Shown here: in pieces, positions 51,975-61,675 of the stretch
Numbering within the stretch: position 1 is the stretch's first letter
How the letters are laid out: every line of letters begins with the position of its first letter
Position numbers and translations under genes: made by a program
The notes under the pieces: generated by a model
Seen by the model: only the letters and a program-made list of their open reading frames with translations
What the model was told of the DNA's origin: nothing
Database searches by the model: none
DNA from: DASVTR01 sp036382855
Lineage (GTDB): Bacteria; Acidobacteriota; Blastocatellia; Pyrinomonadales; Pyrinomonadaceae
DNA: 64,000 bases
Direction of reading: 5' to 3'
Assembly: GCA_036382855.1 (NCBI GenBank)
Contig: DASVPO010000006.1
Coordinates: 310,001 to 374,000, forward strand

Positions 51975-53836
51975 AACTCAGTATGCCGGAGATGCCGCCC
52001 GCGCAACTGCTGGCGGCGCTCAAATCCTACGACCTGCTGCCCGCCATCGTCTTTCTGCCGACGAGACGACGCTGCGATGAGGCCGCAAGCGAGGCTGCGC
52101 TCGCGCGTCGCGACGACCGCGCCGAACGCCGCGATGCCCGCCGCGACATCCTGCGCGAATTCGTCGCCGAACACCCTGAGGTGCGCAATCATCGCCACTG
52201 GGACACAATCATCAAGGGCGGCGTCGCAGCGCATCACGCCGGACACATTCCGGCATGGAAGCTCGTCATCGAAAGACTGATGACGAGAGGCTTGCTCGAT
52301 GCCATCTTCGCGACGGCGACGGTCGCCGCTGGCGTTGATTTTCCGGCGCGCACAGTCGTCATCACAAACGTTGACGCACGCACGAGCGGCGGCTGGCGTC
52401 TTCTCTCCGCCTCCGAGTTGCAGCAGATGACGGGGCGTGCAGGAAGGCGCGGGCGCGACCGCGTAGGCTTCATCGTCGCCGCGCCCGGCCTGCACCAAGA
52501 CCCGGAGCGCATCGGCCAGCTTCTGGAGTCTCCGCCGGATGCTTTGCAAAGCCAGTTTCGTGCTACCTATTCGACGCTGCTCAACCTGCTTGACGCTTAT
52601 CGCAGCTTCGCTGGCGTGCGCGAGATTGCGGAGCGGAGTTTTGCTTACCGCGAGACGGCGCGGCGCATCACGCGCCTTGAGCGAGAGCGCGAAGCGAGCG
52701 AGCGTCGCATACGCGAGAAACTGGACGAGGCCGGATGCCATCTGCCGACATCGGTTGCGCGCGGGCTTGAACGTTTAGCGAGTGCGCGACAGCGCTTGCT
52801 CGAAACTCTGCCGCAGACACGAGCCGAAGTTTTTCATCGCTGGTTGGACGAAGTAGTTGTGCCGGGCCGCATTGTCGGAGTCGGGCGCAACGGGAGAAGG
52901 CTTCTTCTCGTGATGCGTCGTCGCGGCGGCAACCTGATTGGCATGCGCGAGGACGGGCGCGGCGCGAATCTTGCGCTCGAGCGCGTCGGGCGAGTCTACT
53001 CGGAAATCTATCCGCTGACGGAAGATAAAATTGAAGCTGCCTTCGATGAGGTGCGAGCGCGCGGCGGCGAACTCGCCTTGAATGAGCCGCGCTTGAAAGA
53101 TGCACGCGCCGGAGAAGACGACGCCGTGAATATCATCAACGACCTGATTGACAGTCTTGCTCCGGGCAATTTCAATGCGCAGGAAAAATCAATCTGCGCC
53201 GAAGCCCTGTGGGCCGTCATCGAGGATGCGGAGACGGTAGAGCGCTCGGAGCGGCGCATCGAAGCGTTGCGCGCGGAGGTCTGGCAACCGTTTGAGCGTA
53301 GAGCGCGCGTGCTTGACCGTTTCGGTTATCTCGATTTTGCGTCGGAGCGCGTGACGGAGCGCGGTGCGTGGCTCGCCGATTTACACGTTGACCGGCCGCT
53401 TCTGGTCGGAGAGGCGCTGGAAAACGGGTTGTTCGCTTCGCTTGACGACGTGCGCGCGGCTGCCTTGATGGCGGCGCTCGCGGCTGACGCCGAACGCGAC
53501 TACGGCGAGCTTCCGCTTGACGATGCGCTCATCAGTACGCTTGCGCGGTTTGAGGAAGTCGCCTATAAAGTTGCCACCGAAGAATGGCAGCAGGGGCTTG
53601 AGCCGGGGCCGGAGATTAACTTTTCGGCGGCAGCGGCGGCGGCGCGTTGGGCCAACGGCGCGGAGTGGGCCGAGCTTGTACACGAGACGCGCGCAGAAGA
53701 GGGCGACCTCGTTCGCATGCTTTCGCGGACAGGTGAATCGCTCCTGCAAATCGCCGGACTCAGAACAGCGCAGCCTGCCGCCGCGCGCACGGCCGCACGC
53801 GCAGCCGAAGTTATCCTGCGCGAGCCTGTCAGGTAG
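51971..53836 (+). CDS. Ski2-like DEAD/DEAH helicase, C-terminal part (frameshifted)
   Basis: The second RecA domain and C-terminal region of the helicase begun at 51048, in frame -1 relative to it. Seen: LPAIVFLPTRRRCDEAA, HHAGHIPAWK near 92, FATATVAAGVDFPARTVV near 113, and QMTGRAGRRGRDRVGF (motif VI) near 155. A long helical C-terminal domain ends near 620. A TTG at 51971 with AAGGAAGGG upstream could start it as a separate gene. The coding look of the frame before that point favours a split gene or a sequencing error. Confidence 0.87.
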   Translation: MKLSMPEMPPAQLLAALKSYDLLPAIVFLPTRRRCDEAASEAALARRDDRAERRDARRDILREFVAEHPEVRNHRHWDTIIKGGVAAHHAGHIPAWKLVIERLMTRGLLDAIFATATVAAGVDFPARTVVITNVDARTSGGWRLLSASELQQMTGRAGRRGRDRVGFIVAAPGLHQDPERIGQLLESPPDALQSQFRATYSTLLNLLDAYRSFAGVREIAERSFAYRETARRITRLEREREASERRIREKLDEAGCHLPTSVARGLERLASARQRLLETLPQTRAEVFHRWLDEVVVPGRIVGVGRNGRRLLLVMRRRGGNLIGMREDGRGANLALERVGRVYSEIYPLTEDKIEAAFDEVRARGGELALNEPRLKDARAGEDDAVNIINDLIDSLAPGNFNAQEKSICAEALWAVIEDAETVERSERRIEALRAEVWQPFERRARVLDRFGYLDFASERVTERGAWLADLHVDRPLLVGEALENGLFASLDDVRAAALMAALAADAERDYGELPLDDALISTLARFEEVAYKVATEEWQQGLEPGPEINFSAAAAAARWANGAEWAELVHETRAEEGDLVRMLSRTGESLLQIAGLRTAQPAAARTAARAAEVILREPVR

Positions 53837-53862
53837 TTAAGAGCAAGGTGTAAAGGTGAGGA

Positions 53863-54609
53863 ATGAAAGAGAAACTGTTTAAGCTGAGCGCGGGAGGAGC
53901 TTTCCGCCTTCTGCTTTTTGTCCTCATCCTTGCTCTTGTCGCATGCGGCCCGCGCACCTCTTCCAACACCGGGGACGATCAAAAGACAATGACGACGAAT
54001 GATAAGAAGGACACCCCTGTCATATACGTGGCCGTCGGAGACTCGACCGGCGTCGGCGTAGGGGCTGGCAGAGACGGCGGCTATCCGGCTCGTTTGCTCA
54101 AGCGCATCAAGCAGGAACGAACGAAAGCGAAGCTTGTTAACTTCTGCGTCAGCGGCGCGACGAGCGAAGATCTGCTGCGCACACAGCTTGAGCCTGCCAT
54201 CGCCGCCAGCCCCACACTGATTACAGTCGCCATCGGCATCAACGACATGGGCCATTACGTCGCCGTCGAAAAGTTTGCACGCAACTTTGAGGAGATTGTC
54301 AGGCGGTTGAAGACGGAAACGAGTGCCTCAATCGTCGTCAGTAATCTACCTGATATTTCGTTTGCGCCGGTCGCGCCCGTGAGCATGCGCGAGCAGCTTC
54401 GCGCGCAGATTAATCTCTTCAACAAGCACATCACGGAAATCTGCAAGCGCTACGATGTGTCGCTCGTTGATGCCTATACGGAGACGCACGCCGTCATTCC
54501 CTCGCACCCGGAGTTTTTCTCTGACGACGGCTTTCATCCGTCGGACGCTGGCTATGAATACTGGGCCAAGTCCATGTGGCCTGCTGTGAAGGCTGCGATA
54601 GATAAATAA
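53863..54609 (+). CDS. SGNH/GDSL hydrolase lipoprotein
   Basis: A 248-residue esterase-type protein. A lipoprotein signal ends at LALVAC (Cys near 27). The SGNH blocks are complete: the catalytic Ser in VAVGDSTGVG near 57, the oxyanion Gly (FCVSGATSEDL near 88), Asn in GINDMG near 127, and the Asp-His pair in DDGFHPSDAGY near 226. Such enzymes hydrolyse acyl esters in the periplasm or at the surface. The substrate is unknown. It follows the helicase gene by 27 nt, with a GAGGA ribosome site. Confidence 0.87.
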   Translation: MKEKLFKLSAGGAFRLLLFVLILALVACGPRTSSNTGDDQKTMTTNDKKDTPVIYVAVGDSTGVGVGAGRDGGYPARLLKRIKQERTKAKLVNFCVSGATSEDLLRTQLEPAIAASPTLITVAIGINDMGHYVAVEKFARNFEEIVRRLKTETSASIVVSNLPDISFAPVAPVSMREQLRAQINLFNKHITEICKRYDVSLVDAYTETHAVIPSHPEFFSDDGFHPSDAGYEYWAKSMWPAVKAAIDK

Positions 54610-54694
54610 CGGCCCGCGCTCGAAGACGAACCAGCGCAGCCTGGCTTTCAACAACTTGCGCGTTTGCGCGTCGCAGTCTGCCTACAGCTTGCTG

Positions 54695-54700
54695 TATAAT
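54695..54700 (+). promoter_or_regulatory. -10 element of the peptidase/TPR gene
   Basis: A perfect TATAAT, with no good -35 at 16-18 bp. It falls upstream of the GTG at 54779 and would place transcription start near 54707. This rules out the in-frame ATG at 54656 as the translation start. Confidence 0.45.
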
Positions 54701-54778
54701 CCTCTGCGACTCGGAACTTTCCGCGAACGCCCGACGCTCCTGACTTCTAAACAAATCAAGACGGAGACAAGAGAGCCT

Positions 54779-56728
54779 GTGAAATCCCCTGCTTTTGTCG
54801 TCGCAGCCGCCCTGCTCTTTCTCTTCGCTGTGCCGCCGTCTCTTGCCAGCGCGCAGACTGCGGACGGCGACAGTTGGACCAGAGTGCGCTCTAAAAATTT
54901 CCTGCTTGTCGGAAACGCAGACGAGCGTGAGATCCGTCTGGTCGCAACTCGTCTCGAACAGTTCCGCGAAGTCTTCAAACGCTTACCTGAATCTGGCGGG
55001 CGCTTTGAATCGTTTGTCCCGACGACCGTCATCATCTTCCGCGACGATCTGGCCTACAGGCCGTTTGCGCCGCTCTATCAGGGCGCGCCCAACAGCGTCT
55101 CCGGCTATTTTCAATCGAGCGCGGACATGAACTACATCACGCTCTCGGCCGATGAAAAGCACGCCGCCAATCCAGATGAGCTTGCCTTTCACGAGTATGT
55201 GCACCTGCTCGTCAAGAATAGTTTCGAGCGAGCGCCGCTCTGGTTCAACGAAGGCTTGGCAGAATTCTACAGCACGTTTGAGTTGACGAACGGCAACCGC
55301 ACGGCGAGACTCGGCAAGCCTATCCGCAGCCGCGTTCGCGCCCTACGCAAGCGAGCGCTCCTGCCACTCTCGACGCTCTTCGCTGTTGACGACCATTCTC
55401 CCTTTTATCACGAACCGGGAAAGCGCGAAATTTTCTACGCACAATCGTGGGCGCTCGTGCATTACCTGCTGAACGGGCGCAACGGCCAGCGTCGCCAGCA
55501 GCTTCTTCGCTACCTGAACCTTCTGGCCTCGGGCCAACCTGACGAAGCGGCTTTTCGCCAGGCTTTCGAGACCGACCCTGCGACTCTCGAAGCGGAGTTG
55601 CAACGCTACGTCGAGCTTGGCCGTTATGTTGAGCAGTTCGTTAGCTTCGCGCAGGGTTTGGAGTTTGACGTGGGCGTAGAGGCTGCGCCGCTCGCGCCCG
55701 CTGAGGCCAGATTTTTTCTTGGCGATTTGCTGCTTCACACGAGTCGCTTTGAAGACGCGGAAGCCTATCTGGCCGAAGCTCTCAAGCTCAATGAAAATCT
55801 CGCATCAGCTCATACTGCTTTCGGCACGTTGCGCCTACGACAAAATCGCTACGCTGAAGCAATCGAATCATTAGAACGCGCCGTCCGTTTAGACCCTGAA
55901 AGCTATCTGGCCCACTACACTTACGCCGACGCGCTGAGCCGCGAAGGCATGGGTTCGGAGAGTCCAATCGAAGGCTACTACACGCCGGAACGGCTGCGCC
56001 TGATACGCGCGGAGTTGAAGAAGGCGATTGAGTTGTCTCCGGGCTTTATCGAATCCTATCGCCTGCTCGCGCTCGTCAACCTGATTATGAACGACCGGCT
56101 TGAAGAGGCAGGCACGACGCTCAGGCATGCCATCAAGCTTGCGCCCGGACGATTAGAGTTGACATTCCTGCTGGCACAGGTCTGCTTCCGTCAGGACGAT
56201 TTTCAGTCCGCACGACAGCTTCTCACGTCGCTCATAGAAGCGCCCAACGGCTTGCGCCTGCGCGCTCAGGCACAAGCGCTGCTCAACACCGTCAGAGCGC
56301 GTGAAGAGCTTGCGCGCAAACTCAAGGCGGCTGCCGCGCTGGAAGAACTGGCGGAGAAGCCCGAACGAGAGATACAGCCCTGCGATGCGCCGCAGCCTGG
56401 GCCGCAGCGAAAGCAGTTGCGTTTTAACGGAGAACAGATTTGCGGAATGCTCGTGCGTGTGGAATGTGACGAGGGAAACGTGCTGCTCGTCGTAGAGGTC
56501 GGCAACCGTACGCTCAAGCTGCACAGCGACGCACTCAACCGTATACGCTTCGTGACCTACACGGCCGATGTCAAAGGACAGATGACCTGCGGACTGCGCC
56601 AGCCCGCCACACCTGTGCTCGTCACCTACCGTCTGGCCCACAGCGGGCGCACGCGTGTTGATGGTGAAGTCGTCGCCGTCGAGTTTATTCCGAAAGAATG
56701 GAATCCGCCGTCCGCCGCCGCGCCCTGA
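54779..56728 (+). CDS. Secreted zinc peptidase (DUF1570-like) with TPR repeats
   Basis: From the GTG at 54779 it has 649 residues. A signal peptide (AFVVAAALLFLFAVPPSLAS) is followed by a peptidase domain with the gluzincin motif FHEYVHLLVKN (HEXXH near 144) and NEGLAEFYS (third ligand Glu near 165). TPR repeats then fill about 300-500 (SAHTAFGTLRLRQNRYAEAI, LAHYTYADALS), and a C-terminal beta-rich domain of unknown type follows. This layout matches the DUF1570/peptidase MA family. Most of its relatives are surface or periplasmic proteases of unknown target. Confidence 0.78.
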   Translation: MKSPAFVVAAALLFLFAVPPSLASAQTADGDSWTRVRSKNFLLVGNADEREIRLVATRLEQFREVFKRLPESGGRFESFVPTTVIIFRDDLAYRPFAPLYQGAPNSVSGYFQSSADMNYITLSADEKHAANPDELAFHEYVHLLVKNSFERAPLWFNEGLAEFYSTFELTNGNRTARLGKPIRSRVRALRKRALLPLSTLFAVDDHSPFYHEPGKREIFYAQSWALVHYLLNGRNGQRRQQLLRYLNLLASGQPDEAAFRQAFETDPATLEAELQRYVELGRYVEQFVSFAQGLEFDVGVEAAPLAPAEARFFLGDLLLHTSRFEDAEAYLAEALKLNENLASAHTAFGTLRLRQNRYAEAIESLERAVRLDPESYLAHYTYADALSREGMGSESPIEGYYTPERLRLIRAELKKAIELSPGFIESYRLLALVNLIMNDRLEEAGTTLRHAIKLAPGRLELTFLLAQVCFRQDDFQSARQLLTSLIEAPNGLRLRAQAQALLNTVRAREELARKLKAAAALEELAEKPEREIQPCDAPQPGPQRKQLRFNGEQICGMLVRVECDEGNVLLVVEVGNRTLKLHSDALNRIRFVTYTADVKGQMTCGLRQPATPVLVTYRLAHSGRTRVDGEVVAVEFIPKEWNPPSAAAP

Positions 56729-56730
56729 GC

Positions 56731-56756
56731 GCTTCTTTCATCAAACTCTAAGAAGC
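56731..56756. repeat. Short inverted repeat between convergent genes
   Basis: GCTTCTT and AAGAAGC form 7-bp arms with a 12-nt loop, directly after the stop codon of the peptidase gene and 46 nt from the stop of the phosphomannomutase gene. A weak terminator at best. Confidence 0.35.
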
Positions 56757-56801
56757 ATCACCTGCAACAAATCTTCGGCGACGAGTAGCATCTCAAGCGC
56801 G

Positions 56802-58151
56802 TCAACCGTTGATTATCGTTTCAATCTCAGTTCTGATTTTATCTATAAACTGCTGTTGGCGCGCTTCGATATTGAGGCGCAGCAGCGGTTCTGTGTTGGA
56901 AGGCCGGATATTAAAACGCCAGCCGTCGCTCTCTAAGGAGTAGCCGTCTGTAAAATCTTCCGTTCCCTGACCGCTGTACTTATTTTTAACAGCGCTCACC
57001 ACCTCGTTAATATCCTTGACGCGGTAGTTCAATTCGCCCGACATGAAATGTCCTTCGGTGTAAGGACGCATGATTTCCGAGAGCGGCTTGCCTTCTCTGG
57101 AAAGATGCTCAAGGACAAGCAGGAAAGGAATGATTCCATTGTCTGCGTAAAAATTGTCGCGGAAGTAATAATGAGCGCTCATCTCCCCGGCAAATATCGC
57201 ATCCTCGGAGCGCATCCTGTCCTTCATAAAAGCGTGGCCGCCTTTGGAGATGATAGACTGCCCACCTTTGCGCTTAACGACTTCCAGCGTCGGCCAAATC
57301 ACACGCGGGTCGAAGATTACCTTATTGCCCTTGCCTTCTTTCTCAAGCAGAATGTCGGCCAACAAAGCTGTCACGTAAGCGCCGGAAATGAACTGGCCGT
57401 TCTCGTCGCAGAACATCACACGGTCAGCGTCAGCATCCCAAGCGACGGCAAACTCCGCATCCGAATTCTTGGTCAGGCTCTCCGTTTCGGTTCGGTTGCT
57501 TGGGAGCATGGGGTCTGGCGGGCCTTTCGGGAATGAGCCGTCCGGCTCGAAATTGAGCGGCGTCAAATTGAGTTTCAGGACTTCGACCAGACGCCTGACA
57601 GGCTTGCTGACATAACCGAAATTGGCGTTGCCGACGAAGGAGAAGCTGCGAATCGTTTCTTTGTCAACAAACTTCAGGACGTGGTTAATATACTCATCCA
57701 GTATCTCTCTTTTCTCATACGTGCCTTTCGTCTCCGAAGAGACGGCCATGTCCTTTTCAGCCTTCAGCGCGTCGCGTATATCGAAGAGACCCGTGTCGGA
57801 GGAGATGGCCGTCGCCTTCTCCCTGACCATCTTCATGCCGTTATACTCTTTAGGATTATGCGAGGCGGAAACGACGACGCCGCCGGAATAGTTGTAAGCC
57901 CCGACAGCGAAATAGAGCATATCGGTTGTGATTTCACCGATGTCCACGACGCTGACTCCGGCATCCATAAACCCTCTAGTCAAACTCTCCTTCAAAGGCG
58001 GCGACGAAAGGCGTGCATCCATGCCGACGACGATGGTTTCCGGCCGGAAGAGAGAGGTATAAGCTTTGGCGATTCTGTAGTAGGCTTCCTCGTCAAGTTC
58101 CGTGGGATAAATTCCCCTGATGTCGTACGCGCGAAAGATGCTCCAATCCAT
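56802..58151 (-). CDS. Phosphomannomutase/phosphoglucomutase
   Basis: Interconverts hexose 1- and 6-phosphates for envelope polysaccharides. With the ATG at 58151 (GGGAGGG upstream) it has 449 residues. It starts with FRAYDIRGIYP (about 5-15), and has the phosphoserine loop VVSASHNPKEYNGMK near 94, the Mg site AWDADADRVMFCDE near 240, the sugar loop AGEMSAHYYFRDNF near 322 and the phosphate-binding RPSNTEPLLRLN near 418. Sugar specificity cannot be told. A GalU at 19141 could use the glucose 1-phosphate. Confidence 0.92.
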   Translation of the reverse strand: MDWSIFRAYDIRGIYPTELDEEAYYRIAKAYTSLFRPETIVVGMDARLSSPPLKESLTRGFMDAGVSVVDIGEITTDMLYFAVGAYNYSGGVVVSASHNPKEYNGMKMVREKATAISSDTGLFDIRDALKAEKDMAVSSETKGTYEKREILDEYINHVLKFVDKETIRSFSFVGNANFGYVSKPVRRLVEVLKLNLTPLNFEPDGSFPKGPPDPMLPSNRTETESLTKNSDAEFAVAWDADADRVMFCDENGQFISGAYVTALLADILLEKEGKGNKVIFDPRVIWPTLEVVKRKGGQSIISKGGHAFMKDRMRSEDAIFAGEMSAHYYFRDNFYADNGIIPFLLVLEHLSREGKPLSEIMRPYTEGHFMSGELNYRVKDINEVVSAVKNKYSGQGTEDFTDGYSLESDGWRFNIRPSNTEPLLRLNIEARQQQFIDKIRTEIETIING

Positions 58152-58190
58152 TCCGTGCCCTCCCTCATTTGCCGCGCGCCTAGCAGACCT

Positions 58191-58215
58191 CTGGCATTCG
58201 ACTGCCAACAGCTAA
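58191..58215. repeat. Dispersed word shared with the repeat at 19111
   Basis: CTGGCATTCGACTGCCAACAGCTAA-type sequence, of which CTGGCAT and CCAACAGCTAA are shared with 19109-19125. It lies in the leader region of the phosphomannomutase gene, with 207 nt more of intergenic DNA up to the spoVR stop in which nothing was recognised. Confidence 0.4.
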
Positions 58216-58422
58216 TCGCGCCTTCTTACGGTTGTGGTTAATAGCAACAACATAATACCACCACCCCCAAGTCAGAGCACAGCGTTTAGCATACGGAAGA
58301 TAGACCTTATGCCGTTAAACCCTCGTGTGAGCTAAGAGCAAAATTAGAGTTTGAAACTTGTCTTAAGAAACGAGAGGTGGGCCTGAACAAACAAGAATGT
58401 TGAGAGAGCCTGTCTTTCGAGT

Positions 58423-59844
58423 TTAGTCTTCGTCGTGCTCCTGCCCGTCGTAGTGCATGACCATGCGCTCGTCGTCAACGACCGTTTCGAGATGAACGGG
58501 TCGGCCCCAGAGCGTGTAGACGTGTTCGAGCGCCTTGCGTGCATAGCGGTTGTCGAGTTCTGCGCCTTCGTAGGCGTGGCGCAGGTAGAGTTCACGATTG
58601 CCGTTGTAGTCGCCGTCCGCTACTTCCAAGTAGGGGAAGCCGAAGTTGGTCATGTTCGCCACCAGTTGGTCGCGGACGCGCTCCCATCGCTTTTCCGTAA
58701 TCGTCCATTCCTCTTCCTCTATTAAGTCGAAGACGAAAAGGTCAAGCTCTTCGCAAAGCTCTTCGGTCAGATAGTTACGCAGGAAGGAGACATCATTATC
58801 GAGTTCGCGTACCTCGAAAATCTTCTCGCGGCCAGCGCCCTCCTGACGACCGAGCTTCTCCCGCTCATCGGCGCTCGGATTATCCCAGCGCCGCTCTATG
58901 TCTTCAAAAATCTTGTAGCCGAGATAATAAGGATTGAGTTGGCCCTTGTGCGGCGAGACGACGCCCGAATGAAGCTCTGCGAATTCCAGATGCTCGTTGT
59001 CCGAGAGGTCGAGCTCGCGCATGATACGCGAATGCCAGAAACTGGCCCAGCCCTCGTTCATCGTCTTGGTCTGCATCTGCGGCACGAAGTATTCCATCTC
59101 TTCGTGCATCATTGCCATCACGTCGCGCTGCCACGCTTCGAGATGCGGAGCGTTGCGCATGATGTAGTAGATGACATCCTTCTCGGGCAGGCGCTCGTTT
59201 GACGCAGGCCGCGCCGCCTCATTACTAGGTTGGGCCTCTTCCTTCTTCTCGCCAAGTTTCCAGAGGTCGTCGTAGCGTCCTTCGGGCTTCACGCGCGGTC
59301 GTTGCGGCGCTTCGTTGCTCGCGCTTTGTGTCTCACGTTTGATGAAAAAGTTGGGGTCAATATGCTCTTCGATGGCAAGCACTGCATCCAGGAATTTTTC
59401 AACCGTCTTGCGCCCATACTTAAATTCGTATTCGGTCATCCGTCCAGAGTGCGTTGAGACGGATTCGACCATCCTCCGATTGGTCTTCGAGAAATAGATG
59501 TTGTTCTTGAAAAAATCCACGTGGCCGAGAACGTGCGCCATCACCAGCTTGTTCTGGATGGGGCTGTTTGTTTCGAGCAGGAAACCGTAAGACGGATTGG
59601 TATTGATGACGACTTCGTAAATCTTCGACAGCCCGAAGTCGTACATCGTCTTCATACGGTGATAAGCCTTACCGAACGTCCAGTGTGAATAACGGCCCGG
59701 CAGAGCGTAGCTTCCAATTTCGTACATCACGGACGCGGGCACAATCTCGAAGCGCGTCGGGAAGGGGTCGAGTCCAAACTTTCGCGCGACTTCCCAGATT
59801 TGTTCGAGAGCTTTTTCGAGGTCTTTAATCTCTTTGTCGTGCAT
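58423..59844 (-). CDS. spoVR: SpoVR family protein
   Basis: A 473-residue soluble protein homologous to B. subtilis SpoVR and E. coli YcgB. Family blocks seen: NPSYGFLLETNS near 103, MAHVLGHVDFFKNN near 120, DVMAMMHEEMEYFVPQMQTK then MNEGWASFWHSRIM (about 240-275), and VSPHKGQLNPYYLGYKIFED near 300. The molecular role is unsettled. In enterobacteria ycgB acts together with yeaG-yeaH in stationary-phase stress. It is encoded here with yeaH and prkA, separated by a Uma2 gene. Confidence 0.95.
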   Translation of the reverse strand: MHDKEIKDLEKALEQIWEVARKFGLDPFPTRFEIVPASVMYEIGSYALPGRYSHWTFGKAYHRMKTMYDFGLSKIYEVVINTNPSYGFLLETNSPIQNKLVMAHVLGHVDFFKNNIYFSKTNRRMVESVSTHSGRMTEYEFKYGRKTVEKFLDAVLAIEEHIDPNFFIKRETQSASNEAPQRPRVKPEGRYDDLWKLGEKKEEAQPSNEAARPASNERLPEKDVIYYIMRNAPHLEAWQRDVMAMMHEEMEYFVPQMQTKTMNEGWASFWHSRIMRELDLSDNEHLEFAELHSGVVSPHKGQLNPYYLGYKIFEDIERRWDNPSADEREKLGRQEGAGREKIFEVRELDNDVSFLRNYLTEELCEELDLFVFDLIEEEEWTITEKRWERVRDQLVANMTNFGFPYLEVADGDYNGNRELYLRHAYEGAELDNRYARKALEHVYTLWGRPVHLETVVDDERMVMHYDGQEHDED

Positions 59845-59868
59845 ATCAATAAACGGCAGCCGCCTGAT

Positions 59869-60474
59869 TCAATCCCATAGCGACTGCACGTCGAGCGTGA
59901 AGCCGGATAATATTTGTTCGCCGGAAACTGACTGCGGATTATCCAGAATCTCTACGGCGTCAGGACGATAAACATGAACACGTTTTTCAACCGGGTCAAT
60001 GAGCCAACCAAGTCGTGCGCCGTTGTCAATATATTCCTGCATCTTCGCTTGCAATGTTTTTAATCGGTCTGTCGGAGAGCGTAACTCTGCAACGAAATCG
60101 GGGCAGAGCGGCGGAAACTTTTCCTGCTGCTCCTTTGTCAGAGCGAGCCATCGTTCATTACTAACCCAGGCGAGGTCAGGCGAACGTTGCGCGCCGTTAG
60201 GTAGCGCGAAGACGGTTGAAGAATCAAAAACTTTACCTTTGTTATCAGCTTTATTCCACACAACGAGTTGTGCAATTAACTCTGAATTTCGGATACCCGT
60301 CTTTCCTCCTGTCGGTGGCATGATGATGATATCTCCTTCGGCGGTGCGTTCGATGCGCCATTCGTCGTTGGCCCGGCAGAACTCGTAAAATGCTTCATCG
60401 CCCAGCTTTTTCAGGATGGGCTGAAAATGCAGGACGAGCGGCTCAACTTCGTTGACGAGCTTGGCTGTGCTCAT
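59869..60474 (-). CDS. Uma2 family endonuclease-like protein
   Basis: A 201-residue PD-(D/E)XK-fold protein (DUF820). Seen: NDEWRIERTAEGDIIIMPPT near 32, SSTVFALPNGAQRSPDLAWV near 80-100 and CPDFVAELRSPTDRLKTLQA near 122, including the catalytic-looking D and E.R pair, and YIDNGARLGWLIDP near 148. AAGAGGTG upstream favours the ATG at 60474 over the one at 60483. Copies are numerous in cyanobacteria and some acidobacteria and may move between sites. It sits between yeaH and spoVR in the same orientation. Confidence 0.85.
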   Translation of the reverse strand: MSTAKLVNEVEPLVLHFQPILKKLGDEAFYEFCRANDEWRIERTAEGDIIIMPPTGGKTGIRNSELIAQLVVWNKADNKGKVFDSSTVFALPNGAQRSPDLAWVSNERWLALTKEQQEKFPPLCPDFVAELRSPTDRLKTLQAKMQEYIDNGARLGWLIDPVEKRVHVYRPDAVEILDNPQSVSGEQILSGFTLDVQSLWD

Positions 60475-60492
60475 AAGTTTCATCACCTCTTT

Positions 60493-61650
60493 TCAGAGCT
60501 CGTTCTTTTTACCGAAAAACTGCTTGAGGGCCGGATAGACATCTTCCTTCTCGTCAATGCGGACGCCGACAAATCGCTCCTTGCCTTTCAGACGGTCGTT
60601 GAAGATGGAGAGCAGCGCGCCGGAGGAGCGGCGGTAGCTCGAAGCGCCTTCCTCGCCAATCTCGCCGTAGCCGAAGAGATTGCAGGTTGAGATCAACTGG
60701 TCTGCAAGCCGCACGGCCTCTTCATTATCCGAGTAGTAGTTGTCGCCGTCCGAGAAGTGAAACGGATAGATGTTCCAGTCTGCGGGGCGATAGCGCTGGT
60801 TGATGATTTCGAGCGCGAGTTGATAGGCAGAGGAGACGACCGTCCCGCCGGATTCGCCCTGCGTGAAGAACTGTTCTTCGCTGACCTCGCGCGCTTCCGT
60901 GTGGTGTGAGATGAAGACAATCTCAACGTTGTCATACTTCGTGCGCAAAAAACGCACCATCCAGAAGAAGAACGAACGTGCGATGTACTTCTTAAACTCG
61001 CCCATCGAACCCGAGACATCCATCATCGAGATGACGACGGCGTTCGACTCATAACGAAGATTCTCTTCCCACGTCTTAAAACGCAAGTCCTCTTTTTTGA
61101 CGCCGCCGAAGCGTGCGCGGCCCTCTTCGCGCGCGTTGCGTTTGATGTTTTCGAGAATCATCCGGCGCTTGTCCAGATTAGCCATCACACCTGTGCGGCG
61201 AATCTCGTTAAAGCGCGTCGTCTTGGATTGAACGGCCTTCTTTGCTTTCTCTTCGAGAAAGGGAAGCTGTAAGTCTTCGAAGATGAGCGCGGCGATTTCG
61301 TCTATGTTGACTTCCGCTTCGTAATACTCGCCGCCGCCTTCCTGCCCGCCTTGGCCCGTGCCCTGTCCCTGACCCTGCTGGCTCTCGCGCCCTATGACAT
61401 CGCCGACGCGCGTCTTGCCGTCGCCCTGCCCGACGTGCTTGCGCTTCCGATAATCGAAACGAAACTTATACTCGTCGAGCGCACGGATAGGCACTTTGAC
61501 GGTGCGCTTGCCGTCAGACAAAATAATCGCTTCATTGGAGACGATAGAGCCTAGGTTCTTCTTAATCGCCTCTTTGACGCGCTCTTTATGGCGGTCCTGG
61601 TCTATGATGCCTTTACGCTGCAAAGACCAGTCGTTGCGTTGAATAGACAT
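60493..61650 (-). CDS. yeaH: YeaH/YhbH (DUF444) VWA-domain protein
   Basis: A 385-residue protein that acts with the PrkA kinase in stress responses. The N-terminal half has a basic DUF444 segment (GIIDQDRHKERVKEAIKKNL near 14) and a Gly/Gln-rich linker near 95. The C-terminal half is a VWA-like domain with the metal site MMDVSGSMGEFKK near 212, FISHHTEAREV near 247 and GGTVVSSAYQLAL near 268. The long Gly/Gln linker is normal for the family. It lies between the Uma2 gene and an alpha/beta hydrolase gene. Confidence 0.95.
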   Translation of the reverse strand: MSIQRNDWSLQRKGIIDQDRHKERVKEAIKKNLGSIVSNEAIILSDGKRTVKVPIRALDEYKFRFDYRKRKHVGQGDGKTRVGDVIGRESQQGQGQGTGQGGQEGGGEYYEAEVNIDEIAALIFEDLQLPFLEEKAKKAVQSKTTRFNEIRRTGVMANLDKRRMILENIKRNAREEGRARFGGVKKEDLRFKTWEENLRYESNAVVISMMDVSGSMGEFKKYIARSFFFWMVRFLRTKYDNVEIVFISHHTEAREVSEEQFFTQGESGGTVVSSAYQLALEIINQRYRPADWNIYPFHFSDGDNYYSDNEEAVRLADQLISTCNLFGYGEIGEEGASSYRRSSGALLSIFNDRLKGKERFVGVRIDEKEDVYPALKQFFGKKNEL

Positions 61651-61675
61651 CTCTTCTCTCGTAAATGGTCGGCCG

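Noticed and set aside
51930..51975. Programmed -1 frameshift in the helicase gene
   Set aside because: No X-XXY-YYZ slippery heptamer or following pseudoknot was visible, so mutation or sequencing error is simpler.
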